NCBI RefSeq assembly: GCF_001421535.1
Contig: NZ_LMKN01000009.1
Coordinates: 187,695 to 251,694, forward strand
Length of the DNA: 64,000 nt
Direction of reading: 5' to 3'
Source: Sphingomonas sp. Leaf20
GTDB lineage: Bacteria; Pseudomonadota; Alphaproteobacteria; Sphingomonadales; Sphingomonadaceae
Shown here piece by piece: positions 8,507 to 17,626 of the stretch. Every line of letters begins with the position of its first letter. The first letter of the stretch is position 1. A model generated the notes under the pieces. That model worked only from the letters and a program-made list of their open reading frames with translations, was not told the origin of the DNA and did not search any database. The position numbers and the translations under genes are program-made.

Positions 8507-10108
8507 ATGAGCGGTCCCGTCCTGCCCACGAGGCTGTCTGTCGAAAGCGATGGCTTTCGCGCGAATGCCGAGCATAATCGCGCCCTCGCGGCGCGGCTGC
8601 GCGACGATGTCGCACGGGCGGCGCTAGGCGGAAATGCGAAATCGCGCGTGCGGCATGCCGCGCGCGGCAAGCTGCTGCCCCGCGACCGTGTCGAACGGCT
8701 GCTGGATGCCGGTTCGCCGTTTCTCGAGATCGGTCAGCTTGCAGCCTATGGTCTGTATGATGACGAGGTTCCGGGCGCGGGTGTCATCGCAGGGATCGGA
8801 CGCGTCTCGGGTCGCCAGTGCATGATCCTGTGCAACGACGCGACGGTAAAGGGCGGGACCTACTTCCCATTGACCGTGAAGAAGCACCTCCGCGCGCAGG
8901 AGATTGCGCAGGAAAACCGCCTTCCATGCATCTACCTCGTCGACAGTGGCGGCGCGAACCTGCCGCATCAGGCGGAGGTGTTCCCGGACCGCGATCACTT
9001 CGGGCGTATCTTCTATAACCAGGCGCAGATGTCCGCGCTGGGCATACCGCAGATCGCCTGCGTCATGGGCAGCTGCACCGCGGGGGGCGCCTATGTCCCG
9101 GCGATGTCCGACGAGACGATCATCGTCCGCGGGCAGGGGACGATCTTCCTCGCGGGCCCGCCGCTGGTCAAGGCCGCCACGGGTGAGGTGATCTCCGCGG
9201 AGGAACTGGGGGGCGCGGATACGCATGGACGCCGGTCGGGCGTCGTGGATCACGTTGCCGAGGATGACGAGCATGCGTTGACGCTGGTTCGCGACATCGT
9301 CTCGACATTGCAGCCGCAAACTCCCGCCGTGGTGAATGCGCAGGCGCCAAAGGCGCCCAGATACGCGACGGAAGACCTGTATGGCATCGTCCCTTCGGAC
9401 GTCCGCGCGCCCTATGACGTCCACGAAGTCATTGCACGTCTGGTCGATGGCAGCGAGTTTCACGCGTTCAAGGCGCTGTACGGCACGTCGCTGGTCTGCG
9501 GCTTTGCGCATATCCACGGCCTGCCCGTCGCGATCCTCGCGAATAACGGCGTTCTGTTCAGCGAGAGCGCGCAAAAGGGAGCGCATTTCATCGAGCTGGC
9601 GTGCCAGCGACGGATCCCCCTGTTGTTCCTCCAGAACATCTCCGGCTTCATGGTCGGCGGCAAGTATGAGGCGGAAGGCATTGCCAAACATGGTGCAAAG
9701 CTCGTCACCGCCGTCGCCACGGCGACCGTTCCCAAGATAACCGTCTTGATCGGCGGCAGCTTCGGCGCAGGGAATTACGGCATGTGCGGACGCGCCTATT
9801 CGCCGCGCTTCCTTTTCAGCTGGCCGAACAGCCGGATCAGCGTGATGGGCGGCGAGCAGGCAGCCTCGGTGCTGGCGACGGTGCATCGCGACGCCGACAC
9901 ATGGACGCCGGAAGACCTCGAGACGTTCAAGGCGCCGATCCGTCAGAAATACGAGGACGAGGGTAATCCTTGGTACGCCAGCGCGCGGCTCTGGGACGAC
10001 GGGATCATCGATCCGGCCCAGACGCGCGACGTGCTCGGCCTGGCTCTAGCCGCTACGCTCAACGCCCCCATTCCCGAACGCCCCGCGTTCGGCGTGTTCA
10101 GGATGTAA
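8507..10108 (+). CDS. mccB: Methylcrotonyl-CoA carboxylase, carboxyltransferase (beta) subunit
   Basis: A 533-residue carboxyltransferase that moves the carboxyl group from carboxybiotin to 3-methylcrotonyl-CoA, making 3-methylglutaconyl-CoA. The N-terminal half has [18 protein letters not shown], typical of biotin-dependent carboxyltransferases, and later [19 protein letters not shown], which is MCC-like. The C-terminal half has [19 protein letters not shown] and [16 protein letters not shown], both strongly MCC-type. It follows ivd by 31 bases, with a GGAGCGGG sequence before the ATG. The alpha subunit lies one gene further on; the two assemble into a large alpha-beta complex in the cytoplasm. 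Confidence 0.95.
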   Translation: MSGPVLPTRLSVESDGFRANAEHNRALAARLRDDVARAALGGNAKSRVRHAARGKLLPRDRVERLLDAGSPFLEIGQLAAYGLYDDEVPGAGVIAGIGRVSGRQCMILCNDATVKGGTYFPLTVKKHLRAQEIAQENRLPCIYLVDSGGANLPHQAEVFPDRDHFGRIFYNQAQMSALGIPQIACVMGSCTAGGAYVPAMSDETIIVRGQGTIFLAGPPLVKAATGEVISAEELGGADTHGRRSGVVDHVAEDDEHALTLVRDIVSTLQPQTPAVVNAQAPKAPRYATEDLYGIVPSDVRAPYDVHEVIARLVDGSEFHAFKALYGTSLVCGFAHIHGLPVAILANNGVLFSESAQKGAHFIELACQRRIPLLFLQNISGFMVGGKYEAEGIAKHGAKLVTAVATATVPKITVLIGGSFGAGNYGMCGRAYSPRFLFSWPNSRISVMGGEQAASVLATVHRDADTWTPEDLETFKAPIRQKYEDEGNPWYASARLWDDGIIDPAQTRDVLGLALAATLNAPIPERPAFGVFRM

Positions 10109-10112
10109 TCGA

Positions 10113-10598
10113 ATGATCCTGCTATCTCTCTTGCTCGCGGCGGGTCAGGTCACGCCCGTTGCTCCGATCGTCAAGGGCACCGGTCTGCCCCCGGCCGTGA
10201 TGACGGAGGAGGCCGGCGTCATGGCGCCGATCAACGGCCTGTTCGCCGCGCTTGCTGCGCGCGACGGCCAGGCGATCCTCGCGCAGGTGCGTGCCGACGG
10301 CAGCGCCACCGTCGCCGAGGAGGGCCCTGACGGCGCGCGCACGGTGCGGCGCACCGGCTGGGCCGAGTTCGCGGCCGGTCTCAAACCGGGGCCCGAGCGC
10401 TACGCCGAAAAGCTGACCGACGCGGCGGTCGATATCGACGGCGACATCGCGATGGTCTGGTCGCCGTATATCTTCACGGTCGACGGCAGGGTCGCGCATT
10501 GCGGCACCGATCACTTCGACCTCGTGCGCGAGGCCGGCCGGTGGAAAATTCTGAACATCACCTGGTCGAAGCGCACCACCGGATGCCCGGCGCGATGA
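10113..10598 (+). CDS. Exported NTF2/SnoaL-like (DUF4440-type) protein
   Basis: A 161-residue protein wedged between the two carboxylase subunit genes. The N-terminus MILLSLLLAAGQVTPVAP looks like a short secretion signal, so the product is probably periplasmic, or lipid-free outer-envelope. The rest has the NTF2-like cone-fold pattern: an N-terminal helix INGLFAALAARDGQAILAQV, a middle strand DIDGDIAMVWSPYIFTVDG, and a closing HFDLVREAGRWKILNITWS. Such domains bind small hydrophobic ligands or act as simple enzymes, but no active site can be named. Its start follows the mccB stop by 4 bases and its TGA overlaps the mccA ATG, so it is translationally locked into the operon. Confidence 0.75.
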   Translation: MILLSLLLAAGQVTPVAPIVKGTGLPPAVMTEEAGVMAPINGLFAALAARDGQAILAQVRADGSATVAEEGPDGARTVRRTGWAEFAAGLKPGPERYAEKLTDAAVDIDGDIAMVWSPYIFTVDGRVAHCGTDHFDLVREAGRWKILNITWSKRTTGCPAR

Positions 10599-12433
10599 TC
10601 GGCTCGTTGCTGATCGCCAACCGGGGCGAGATCGCCTGCCGGATCATCCGCACGGCGCGTGCCATGGGAATCCGCACGATCGCGGTGTATTCGGATGCCG
10701 ACCGGGACGCGCTTCACGTCCGCCACGCAGACGAGGCCGTGCATATCGGCGCGAGCCCCGCGCGCGAAAGCTATCTGGTCGGCGAGAGGATCATCGCCGC
10801 TGCGCGGGAGAGCGGTGCGGATGCGATCCATCCCGGGTACGGTTTCCTGTCAGAGAATGCCGATTTTGCGCAGGCGGTGCGCGATGCGGGGCTGGTCTGG
10901 GTCGGTCCCCATCCCGACAGCATTCGCGCCATGGGGCTGAAGGACGCGGCCAAGCAGCGGATGATCGCGGCGGGCGTTCCTGTCACGCCTGGATATCTTG
11001 GCGAGGATCAGGCGCCAGATCGTCTCCAACGCGAGGCGGATGCGATTGGCTATCCAGTGCTCATCAAGGCGGTCGCGGGCGGCGGCGGCAAGGGCATGCG
11101 TCGCGTCGACAGCGCGACCGATTTTGCCGATGCGCTGACCTCGTGCCAGCGCGAGGCGTCGTCGTCGTTCGGCAACAGCGATGTGCTGATCGAAAAATAC
11201 ATTCTCTCGCCACGGCATATCGAAGTGCAGGTGTTCGGGGACATGCACGGCAACGTCGTGCACCTGTTCGAACGCGATTGCTCGCTCCAGCGCCGGCACC
11301 AGAAGGTGATCGAGGAGGCGCCGGCACCGGGGATGGACGCCGAGACGCGCGCTGCGATCTGCGCCGCAGCCGTCCGCGCGGCGCAGGCGGTCGACTATGT
11401 CGGTGCGGGGACGATCGAATTCATCGCCGATGCGAGCGAAGGCCTGCGCGCGGACCGGATCTGGTTCATGGAGATGAATACCCGGCTCCAGGTCGAGCAT
11501 CCGGTAACCGAGGAGATCACGGGGCAGGATCTGGTCGAATGGCAGTTGCGCGTCGCGAGCGGCGAGCCGCTGCCCCGACGGCAGAACGAGCTTGCGATGG
11601 ACGGCTGGGCGATGGAAGCGCGGCTCTATGCCGAGGACCCTCCAAGGGGCTTCCTGCCATCGATCGGCAGGCTCGTCGCCTTCGATCTCGGCGATGGCAC
11701 GCGCGTCGATACCGGGGTCGAGCAGGGGGCGGAGATATCGCCCTTCTATGATCCGATGATCGCAAAGGTCATCGCATGGGGCCCCGATCGCGCGACCGCA
11801 CGCGAAACGCTTGCGGCTGCGCTCGACGGGGCCGTCGTCTGGCCTGTGCTGTCGAATGCGGGGTTCCTGGTTCAGGCGCTCGATCATCCCGATTTCGTCG
11901 CGGGCACGGTCGATACCGGGCTGATCGCGCGCGAAAACGAAGCGCTGATGCCGGCGACGCAGCCGCGCGAGGAAGCGTTGATCGAGGCCGCGCGGGCGCT
12001 GGTAGCGGCCGATCCGATCGCCGGTTTCCGTCTGAACGCCGCGCCGAGGCGCGCTGCGCGCTTCCTGCTCGACGACGAGGCGATCTTGATCGATCTCGAT
12101 GCATATGGCGCGGAGGGTACGCCCGCCGACGAGGCCCTCGTCTCCGACGCCGGGCAGACATGGCTGCTGCAACGCTGGCGCGCATCGGGGGTGGCCGAGG
12201 GGGCCGCGGCCGATGGCGCGATCCTGTCGCCGATGCCGGGGCGGATCATCGCGGTCGATGTCGTCGAGGGTGACCGCGTTGTGTCAGGGCAGAAGCTGGT
12301 GACGCTGGAGGCGATGAAGATGGAGCATTCGCTGACAGCCCCGTTTGACGGGGTCGTCGCCGAGCTCGTCGCCGTCGAGGGGGGGCAGGTCAGCGACGGC
12401 ACGATACTCGTGCGGATCGAGAAGGACGCCTGA
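10595..12433 (+). CDS. mccA: Methylcrotonyl-CoA carboxylase, biotin-carboxylase (alpha) subunit
   Basis: A 612-residue enzyme in three parts. The biotin carboxylase domain (about 1-450) has SLLIANRGEIACRIIRTARA, the ATP-grasp glycine loop KAVAGGGGKGMR, and EMNTRLQVEHPVTE. A linker domain follows. The C-terminal biotinyl domain has the attachment motif EAMKMEH with Lys575. ATP-driven carboxylation of biotin here feeds the beta subunit. The frame is open from 10499, but ATG 10595, which overlaps the preceding stop as ATGA, starts exactly at the family N-terminus. Related acetyl- or propionyl-CoA carboxylases share these motifs; the operon with ivd and mccB fixes the role. Confidence 0.94.
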   Translation: MIGSLLIANRGEIACRIIRTARAMGIRTIAVYSDADRDALHVRHADEAVHIGASPARESYLVGERIIAAARESGADAIHPGYGFLSENADFAQAVRDAGLVWVGPHPDSIRAMGLKDAAKQRMIAAGVPVTPGYLGEDQAPDRLQREADAIGYPVLIKAVAGGGGKGMRRVDSATDFADALTSCQREASSSFGNSDVLIEKYILSPRHIEVQVFGDMHGNVVHLFERDCSLQRRHQKVIEEAPAPGMDAETRAAICAAAVRAAQAVDYVGAGTIEFIADASEGLRADRIWFMEMNTRLQVEHPVTEEITGQDLVEWQLRVASGEPLPRRQNELAMDGWAMEARLYAEDPPRGFLPSIGRLVAFDLGDGTRVDTGVEQGAEISPFYDPMIAKVIAWGPDRATARETLAAALDGAVVWPVLSNAGFLVQALDHPDFVAGTVDTGLIARENEALMPATQPREEALIEAARALVAADPIAGFRLNAAPRRAARFLLDDEAILIDLDAYGAEGTPADEALVSDAGQTWLLQRWRASGVAEGAAADGAILSPMPGRIIAVDVVEGDRVVSGQKLVTLEAMKMEHSLTAPFDGVVAELVAVEGGQVSDGTILVRIEKDA

Positions 12434-12885
12434 TGGCCGGACGCTATTACGATCAATGGTCGGTCGGCGACGCAATCGTCCACGAAATCCGCCGCACCGT
12501 CACCGAGACGGACAATCTGCTGTTCTCGACGATGACGCACAACCCGCAGCCGCTTCATCTCGACGTCGAAGCGGCCAAGGCGAGCGAGTTCGGCCAAATT
12601 CTGGTCAACGGGACCTTCACCTTCGCGCTGATGGTGGGACTGTCGGTGGGCGAGACGACGCTCGGTACGCTCGTCGCCAATCTCGGTTACGACAAGCTGG
12701 TCCATCCGCAACCGGTCTTCATCGGTGATACGATGCGCGCCGAGACCGTCGTCGCCGACCTCAAGGACAGCAAGTCGCGCCCGAATGCGGGAATCGTGAC
12801 GTTCATGCACCGGCTGATCAACCAGCGCGACGAGATCGTGTGCCAATGCCTCCGCTCCGCGCTGTTGCTCCGGTCGCCGGCATGA
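12433..12885 (+). CDS. MaoC-family hydratase/dehydratase with Asp-to-Asn change
   Basis: A 150-residue single hot-dog fold protein whose start shares one base with the mccA stop. The hydratase motif region reads FSTMTHNPQPLHLD; aligned with the usual GDxNPLH, the catalytic Asp is Asn and the His is kept. The FGQILVNGTFTFALMVGLSV segment is the matching central helix. Mesaconyl-CoA and itaconyl-CoA hydratase relatives also belong to MaoC. In this operon it may hydrate a branched unsaturated CoA ester, perhaps taking the place of the missing enoyl-CoA-hydratase-type 3-methylglutaconyl-CoA hydratase. The substrate is inferred only from context. Confidence 0.85.
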   Translation: MAGRYYDQWSVGDAIVHEIRRTVTETDNLLFSTMTHNPQPLHLDVEAAKASEFGQILVNGTFTFALMVGLSVGETTLGTLVANLGYDKLVHPQPVFIGDTMRAETVVADLKDSKSRPNAGIVTFMHRLINQRDEIVCQCLRSALLLRSPA

Positions 12886-13706
12886 GGCTGCGGTCGCTGC
12901 TGTTCGTGCCGGCGGACCGACCCGAGCGGTTCGGCAAGGCGGCGGCAAGCGGCACGGATGCGATCATCCTCGATCTCGAGGACTCTGTTGCGCCGTCGCG
13001 CAAGGCGTTCGCGCGCGATGCGGTGCGGGCAGCGCTCGGCGAGCCGGCCGGTGTCATTCGGCTGGTCCGGATCAATCCGCTCGATGCGGACGATCGCCGC
13101 GACGATATCGCGGCGGCGCGCGGCGCGGATGCGATCATGCTGCCCAAGGCGGCAGGGAAGGCAACGGTCGCGGCGCTGGTCGAGGCTTATGGGCCGGACT
13201 GTCCGCCCATCCTGCCGATCGCCACCGAGATTCCGGCAGCGATATTCACGCTTGGCGAATATGCGGCGGTGTCGGACAGGCTCTGCGGATTGACGTGGGG
13301 GGCGGAGGATCTGCCGGCTGCGATCGGCGCGGCGACGAGTCGCGAGGCGGACGGTCACTATACCGATCCCTATCGGATGGTCAGGTCGCTGTTGCTGTTC
13401 GGTGCGCATGCAGCGGGTGTGGCGGCGATTGAGACGGTGTATCCCGCGATCGCCGATCTCGACGGGCTGGCGGCCTATGCCGCACGAGGAAGCCGGGATG
13501 GGTTTACGGGAATGATGGCGATCCACCCGACCCAGGTTGCGACGATCAACGCGGCCTTCACGCCCGATGCGGCGACGGTCGCGCGGGCCGAGGCGATCGT
13601 CGCGGCGTTCGCGGCGGCGCCGGAGGCGGGGGCGCTGCAACTCGACGGGCGGATGATCGATGCGCCGCATCTGCGCCAGGCGCAGGCGATCCTCGCACGG
13701 GTGTAG
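12882..13706 (+). CDS. CitE-like CoA-ester lyase (HpcH/HpaI aldolase family)
   Basis: A 274-residue TIM-barrel enzyme of the citrate-lyase-beta/malyl-CoA/citramalyl-CoA lyase group, which cleaves or forms 3-hydroxyacyl-CoA esters with a divalent metal. Signatures: RSLLFVPADRPERFGKAAAS and AIILDLEDSVAPSRKAFAR at the CoA site, the metal Glu in PIATEIPAAI, and the metal Asp in LTWGAEDLPAAIG. ATG 12882 overlaps the MaoC stop (ATGA). A MaoC hydratase followed by a CitE lyase is the pairing seen in itaconate/citramalyl-CoA breakdown. Here it closes a leucine operon that lacks HMG-CoA lyase. Length and motifs match stand-alone lyases, not the citrate lyase complex. Confidence 0.87.
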   Translation: MRLRSLLFVPADRPERFGKAAASGTDAIILDLEDSVAPSRKAFARDAVRAALGEPAGVIRLVRINPLDADDRRDDIAAARGADAIMLPKAAGKATVAALVEAYGPDCPPILPIATEIPAAIFTLGEYAAVSDRLCGLTWGAEDLPAAIGAATSREADGHYTDPYRMVRSLLLFGAHAAGVAAIETVYPAIADLDGLAAYAARGSRDGFTGMMAIHPTQVATINAAFTPDAATVARAEAIVAAFAAAPEAGALQLDGRMIDAPHLRQAQAILARV

Positions 13707-13775
13707 CGCGCGCCCATTGGCGGCGCGGAAAATCTGTTCTACCGGGGCGTCGCGATCCGGTGAAGACCGTGTCGC

Positions 13776-13985
13776 AGATCGCGTCGGTGCCCCTCGGGGC
13801 TTGAAGGGGAATGCGGTGCGGACGTTCGCGCGTCCAATGCCGCGGCTGTCCCTGCAACTGTAAGCGGTGAGCGCGGTGCGCAGGTCTCCTCGTCACGAGG
13901 GGACGACCACTAGGCCGAAGCGCAAGCACATGGCCCGGGAAGGTCGTGCACCGGGTGTCGACCCGCGAGCCAGGAGACCTGCCGG
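13776..13985 (+). ncRNA. Cobalamin riboswitch upstream of btuB-cobO
   Basis: Class hallmarks are in order: GGTGCCCCTCGGGGCTTGAA and GGGGAATGCGGTG at 13786-13816, CTGTCCCTGCAACTGTAAGC at 13846-13865, and the B12 box GCGAGCCAGGAGACCTGCC at 13965-13983. It sits in a 477-base gap before btuB. Further down, a perfect hairpin CCGTCCGA/TCGGACGG with an ATCA loop (14121-14140) lies 44 bases before the start codon and may be part of the expression platform. There is no U-run after it, so control of translation is more likely than termination. When adenosylcobalamin is bound, the uptake operon should be off. Confidence 0.93.
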
Positions 13986-14183
13986 CGCTCGGTCGCTCTT
14001 GCCTTGGTCCAGGGGGTGACCGCGGCACGGTACTCCGTCTGAGCGACGAACCATGCGGCGGGGGCCGCATCGGTGCGCGTGGCGGATGCTGTTCGGTGTC
14101 CATCCCAAGCGTCGCGCCGACCGTCCGAATCATCGGACGGCACGCCCCCGCCGGTCGCTCGTGACGCCGGGGGGTATCGTTTC

Positions 14184-16142
14184 ATGACCAGAGTTTTCGT
14201 ATCGCTGATGGCGCTCGCCACCGCAGCGTCCGCCACATCGCCGGCGTTCGCCGATGCCGATCGGGCGACGCCAGGGGCGGCCGAGCGCGCGGTTGATGGT
14301 GCCGAGGTCGTCGTCACCGCCTCGCGTTCGGGCGATGCCGTGCCGGTCGACCAGCTTGGCGCGTCGGTGACGGTGATCGATGCCGCCGCGATCGACCGGC
14401 GGCAAACCCGGATCGTGTCCGATGTGCTGCGTGACGTGCCTGGCCTGGCGGTCAGTCGGACGGGCGCGATCGGGGGTACGACGCAGGTGCGCATCCGCGG
14501 GTCGGAGGGCAACCATGTGCTCGTCCTGATCGACGGGATCGAAGTGTCCGATCCCTATCAGGGTGAATATGATTTCGGGACGCTGATCGCGGACGAGGCG
14601 GCGCGGGTCGAGGTGCTGCGCGGCCAGCAATCGGCGCTGTACGGATCGGACGCGATCGGCGGCGTCATCCAGTATCTGACGCTGAGCGGCGCGGAAGCGC
14701 CGGGCACAACGCTGCGCGCCGAGGGCGGATCGTTCGGCACATTCTCGGGCGGCGCCCGCGTCGCAGGCGTTTCCGGGAACCTCGACTACGCGCTGTCGGG
14801 TTCGACCTATCTCACCGACGGCACGCCGACCGCACGCGGCGGGTCGCGCGACATCGGCGCAAACAGCGTCGGCGCGACCGGCAAGTTCATCTGGTCGCCC
14901 GGCGATACGCTCAAGGTAACCGCGGTCGGCCGCTACAGCCATACAGACGCAGACAGCAACGACACGGCGTTGAGTGGCCCGCAGTTCGGCACAGTCGTCG
15001 ACACGCCAGGCGCCCGCAGTACGGTGGACGCTTATTACGGGCTCGTCCGCGCCGAGGTGGCACTCGCGGACGGCCGCTGGACGAACGCGCTGAGCGGGCA
15101 GTTCGCCGATACGACGCGCCGGGCACTTGTCGACGACGCGCTCAATTTTGGCAACAAGGGCCGGCGGTACAAGGGCTCGTTCGAAAGTGCGTTCCGGTTC
15201 GGGACCGACCGGATCCAGCACCGCCTGACGGGTGCCGTCGATGTAGAGCGAGAAGAATTCCAGACGCTTAGCCCGGTTCCCTCGGAGTTCGTATTCACCG
15301 GACGACGCCATACCGACAATGTCGGGATCGTCGGCCAGTATGACGTGGTGATCGATGACGCGCTGGCGATTGGCGCTTCCGTCCGCCGCGACGAGAATAC
15401 GCGCTTCGACGACACCACCACCTACCGTGCGCAGGCAAGCTATCGCTTCGCCACGGGGACACGCGTTCGCGGCGCCTATGGGACGGGGGTGAAGAACCCC
15501 GGCTATTTCGATCTCTTCGGCTATTCAGATGGTCGCTATATCGGCAATCCGAACCTCAAGCCCGAGAAGTCGAAGGGTTGGGAAGCCGGGCTCGAACAGA
15601 GTTTCGGGGGTGACCGCGCGACGATCGGCGCGACCTATTTTGACAGTCGCCTGACGAACGAGATCTTCACCACCTATCCAGAGCCGGATTTCGTCGCGAC
15701 GCCCGGCAACCGCGATACGCGGTCGAAGCAGCGAGGCGTCGAGGTGTTCGCCAGCGCGCGGCCGATCACGCAACTGCGGTTTGATCTTGCCTACACCTAT
15801 CTGCGTGCGCGCGAGGACGGCAGCGTCGAGATTCGCCGGCCGAGCCATATCGGCAGCGTCAACATGACCGCGTTCAGTCGTGACGAGCGTTCATCGGGAA
15901 CGTTGACGGTGCGATACAATGGCCGCCAGCAGGACGATGCGTATACCGATCCGAGCTATGTGCCGGTCCGGCTGGCGCTCCAGGAATATGTCCTGGTCAA
16001 TCTCAACGCAGCCTATCAACTGAGCCCGACGCTATCGGTCTTCGGGCGCGTCGAGAACCTGTTCGACGAGCGATACGAAGAAGTGTTCAGCTATGTCGGG
16101 CAGGGCCGCGGTGCCTACGCCGGCATCAAGGCGGCGTTCTGA
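14184..16142 (+). CDS. btuB: TonB-dependent cobalamin receptor
   Basis: A 652-residue outer-membrane receptor. The signal peptide is about residues 1-23 (MTRVFVSLMALATAASATSP, then AFA). A TonB-box-like segment EVVVTASR is followed by the plug domain (SDVLRDVPGLAVSR, TTQVRIRGSEGNHVLVLIDG, EVLRGQQSALYGSDAIGGVI). The rest is a beta barrel ending in GAYAGIKAAF, with the required terminal Phe. The cobalamin riboswitch upstream and cobO directly downstream (1-base overlap) identify the ligand as B12 or another corrinoid. The open frame reaches back to 14073, but ATG 14184 starts the signal peptide and has a GGGGGG tract before it. Confidence 0.93.
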   Translation: MTRVFVSLMALATAASATSPAFADADRATPGAAERAVDGAEVVVTASRSGDAVPVDQLGASVTVIDAAAIDRRQTRIVSDVLRDVPGLAVSRTGAIGGTTQVRIRGSEGNHVLVLIDGIEVSDPYQGEYDFGTLIADEAARVEVLRGQQSALYGSDAIGGVIQYLTLSGAEAPGTTLRAEGGSFGTFSGGARVAGVSGNLDYALSGSTYLTDGTPTARGGSRDIGANSVGATGKFIWSPGDTLKVTAVGRYSHTDADSNDTALSGPQFGTVVDTPGARSTVDAYYGLVRAEVALADGRWTNALSGQFADTTRRALVDDALNFGNKGRRYKGSFESAFRFGTDRIQHRLTGAVDVEREEFQTLSPVPSEFVFTGRRHTDNVGIVGQYDVVIDDALAIGASVRRDENTRFDDTTTYRAQASYRFATGTRVRGAYGTGVKNPGYFDLFGYSDGRYIGNPNLKPEKSKGWEAGLEQSFGGDRATIGATYFDSRLTNEIFTTYPEPDFVATPGNRDTRSKQRGVEVFASARPITQLRFDLAYTYLRAREDGSVEIRRPSHIGSVNMTAFSRDERSSGTLTVRYNGRQQDDAYTDPSYVPVRLALQEYVLVNLNAAYQLSPTLSVFGRVENLFDERYEEVFSYVGQGRGAYAGIKAAF

Positions 16143-16741
16143 TGCGCAGCGAGGCGGATCACAAGGCGCGGATGGCCAAGAAAAAGGTCGTCCAAGACAG
16201 GATCGTCGCAGCCAAGACGATCGAGAAGGGCCTGCTCATGGTCCATACCGGGCCCGGCAAGGGGAAGACCACGGCGGCGCTCGGCATGGCGGTCCGGATG
16301 ATGGGGCATGGGCGAAAGGTCGGGATCGTCCAGTTCGTCAAGGGTGCGATGACGACGGGGGAGAAGGTGATCTTCGACGCATTCCCCGACCTGGTCGCGT
16401 TCAGACCGATGGGCGAGGGCTTCACCTGGGATACGCAGGACCGGACGCGCGACATTGCCGTCGCGCGCGAGGCCTGGGACGAGGTTCGGCGAATGATCGC
16501 CGATCCGTCCTATGCGATGGTCATCGCCGACGAGATCAACATCGTCCTGCGGTACGATTATCTGCCGCTCGACGAGGTGCTCAGCGGTTTTGCGGCGCGT
16601 CCGGAGATGACGCATGTCGTTGCGACCGGGCGGAATGCCCCCGACGCGCTGATCGCCGCGGCGGATCTCGTGACCGAGATGGGGCAGGTCAAACATCCGT
16701 TCCGAGGCGGCGTCAAGGCGCAGGCGGGGGTCGAGTTCTAG
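16142..16741 (+). CDS. cobO: Cob(I)yrinic acid a,c-diamide adenosyltransferase
   Basis: A 199-residue ATP:corrinoid adenosyltransferase of the CobO/BtuR type, attaching the adenosyl group to Co(I) corrinoids in the cytoplasm. The P-loop is MVHTGPGKGKTTAALGMA (near residue 38). Family blocks GIVQFVKGAMTTGE, FTWDTQDRTRDI and VIADEINIVLRYDYLPLDEV are complete. It shares one base with the btuB stop, so import and adenosylation are one riboswitch-controlled transcript. A 12-base palindrome GCCCGCGCGGGC (16745-16756) follows the stop; it is a possible but weak end signal. Confidence 0.95.
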   Translation: MRSEADHKARMAKKKVVQDRIVAAKTIEKGLLMVHTGPGKGKTTAALGMAVRMMGHGRKVGIVQFVKGAMTTGEKVIFDAFPDLVAFRPMGEGFTWDTQDRTRDIAVAREAWDEVRRMIADPSYAMVIADEINIVLRYDYLPLDEVLSGFAARPEMTHVVATGRNAPDALIAAADLVTEMGQVKHPFRGGVKAQAGVEF

Positions 16742-16789
16742 CCTGCCCGCGCGGGCGACCCGATGGTCGTCCCAGCGCCGGCCGCGCCG

Positions 16790-17605
16790 CTATTCCTGCA
16801 GTTGCGCTGCGAGGCTCCGGGCGGCGCGGACATAGGCGGGGCCACCGCACACCGTCCAGGCCTCAGGGATGCGCAGGCGCTTGATCCGTGCGAGTACGGG
16901 GTGGTGGAGCATCTCGGTACCCTGATCGGTGACGCGGTCCGTCGCGCTCTCGACGACCAGATAGTCCGGACGCGCGAGCGCCATCTGCTCGAGCGACAGC
17001 TGCGATAGCGCCGGCTTGTCGAGCCTCGTGGCCAGGTTGGTCAAGCCCAGACGCTGCATGAGATCGTCGATCAACGTTCCCTTGCCCGTCAGAAATCCGC
17101 GGCGCTGGTAATAGGCGGCGACGCGTCCCCGGCCGACAGCGGGTGGTATACGTGCCAAGGCGGTGTCCATCCGGCGTATCAGCCTCTCGCCCCGGTCGGG
17201 ATGTCCCACTGCCGCCGCAACCTGGCGGACTTGCGCGACGATCGCGGCGTAGCTGTCCGCGGGGGGAAGATCGAGCGTCGCGATACGCTGGTGACCCAGC
17301 ACATCGGCGATGGTCTTGCGGCGGAACGGCGAGGCTATGACAAGATCGGGGCGCAGCATCAGCACATCCTCTGCACTGCCGCGGCTCGACGGCATGTGCT
17401 TCGCCTGAGCCGCGACGGCGGACATGTCGGGGTCGCGCGCGAACCTCGTGAGCGCCGCGATCTGCGACGGATCGGCAAGCGCGATCAGATACTGGTCGGC
17501 GCACAGATTGAGCGACACGATCCTGCGCGGCAAGGTCGGCGCCGCGGCGGTCGACGTCGGTAATACCAGCGTCGTCAGGGCGATCAGCGGGAAAACGTGG
17601 CGCAT
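16790..17605 (-). CDS. btuF: Cobalamin ABC transporter periplasmic binding protein
   Basis: A 271-residue substrate-binding protein of the BtuF/FecB fold. The signal peptide MRHVFPLIALTTLVLPTSTA ends with an AAA-type cleavage site; there is no lipobox, so it is soluble in the periplasm. The mature part starts PRRIVSLNLCADQYLIALAD, typical of B12-type binders, and has MLRPDLVIASPFRRKT and the long-helix linker. ATG 17605 is preferred over an in-frame TTG at 17611 because AGGA is spaced correctly for the ATG. It faces away from the permease gene, with only 21 bases between the two start codons, and lies antisense inside the plus-strand cobO-btuC stretch. Confidence 0.88.
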   Translation of the reverse strand: MRHVFPLIALTTLVLPTSTAAAPTLPRRIVSLNLCADQYLIALADPSQIAALTRFARDPDMSAVAAQAKHMPSSRGSAEDVLMLRPDLVIASPFRRKTIADVLGHQRIATLDLPPADSYAAIVAQVRQVAAAVGHPDRGERLIRRMDTALARIPPAVGRGRVAAYYQRRGFLTGKGTLIDDLMQRLGLTNLATRLDKPALSQLSLEQMALARPDYLVVESATDRVTDQGTEMLHHPVLARIKRLRIPEAWTVCGGPAYVRAARSLAAQLQE

Positions 17606-17626
17606 GCGCAAAGTCCTGCCGCAGCG

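Noticed and set aside
17605..17611. TTG 17611 as btuF start
   Set aside because: Only two codons longer and leaves AGGA too close; ATG 17605 has better spacing.
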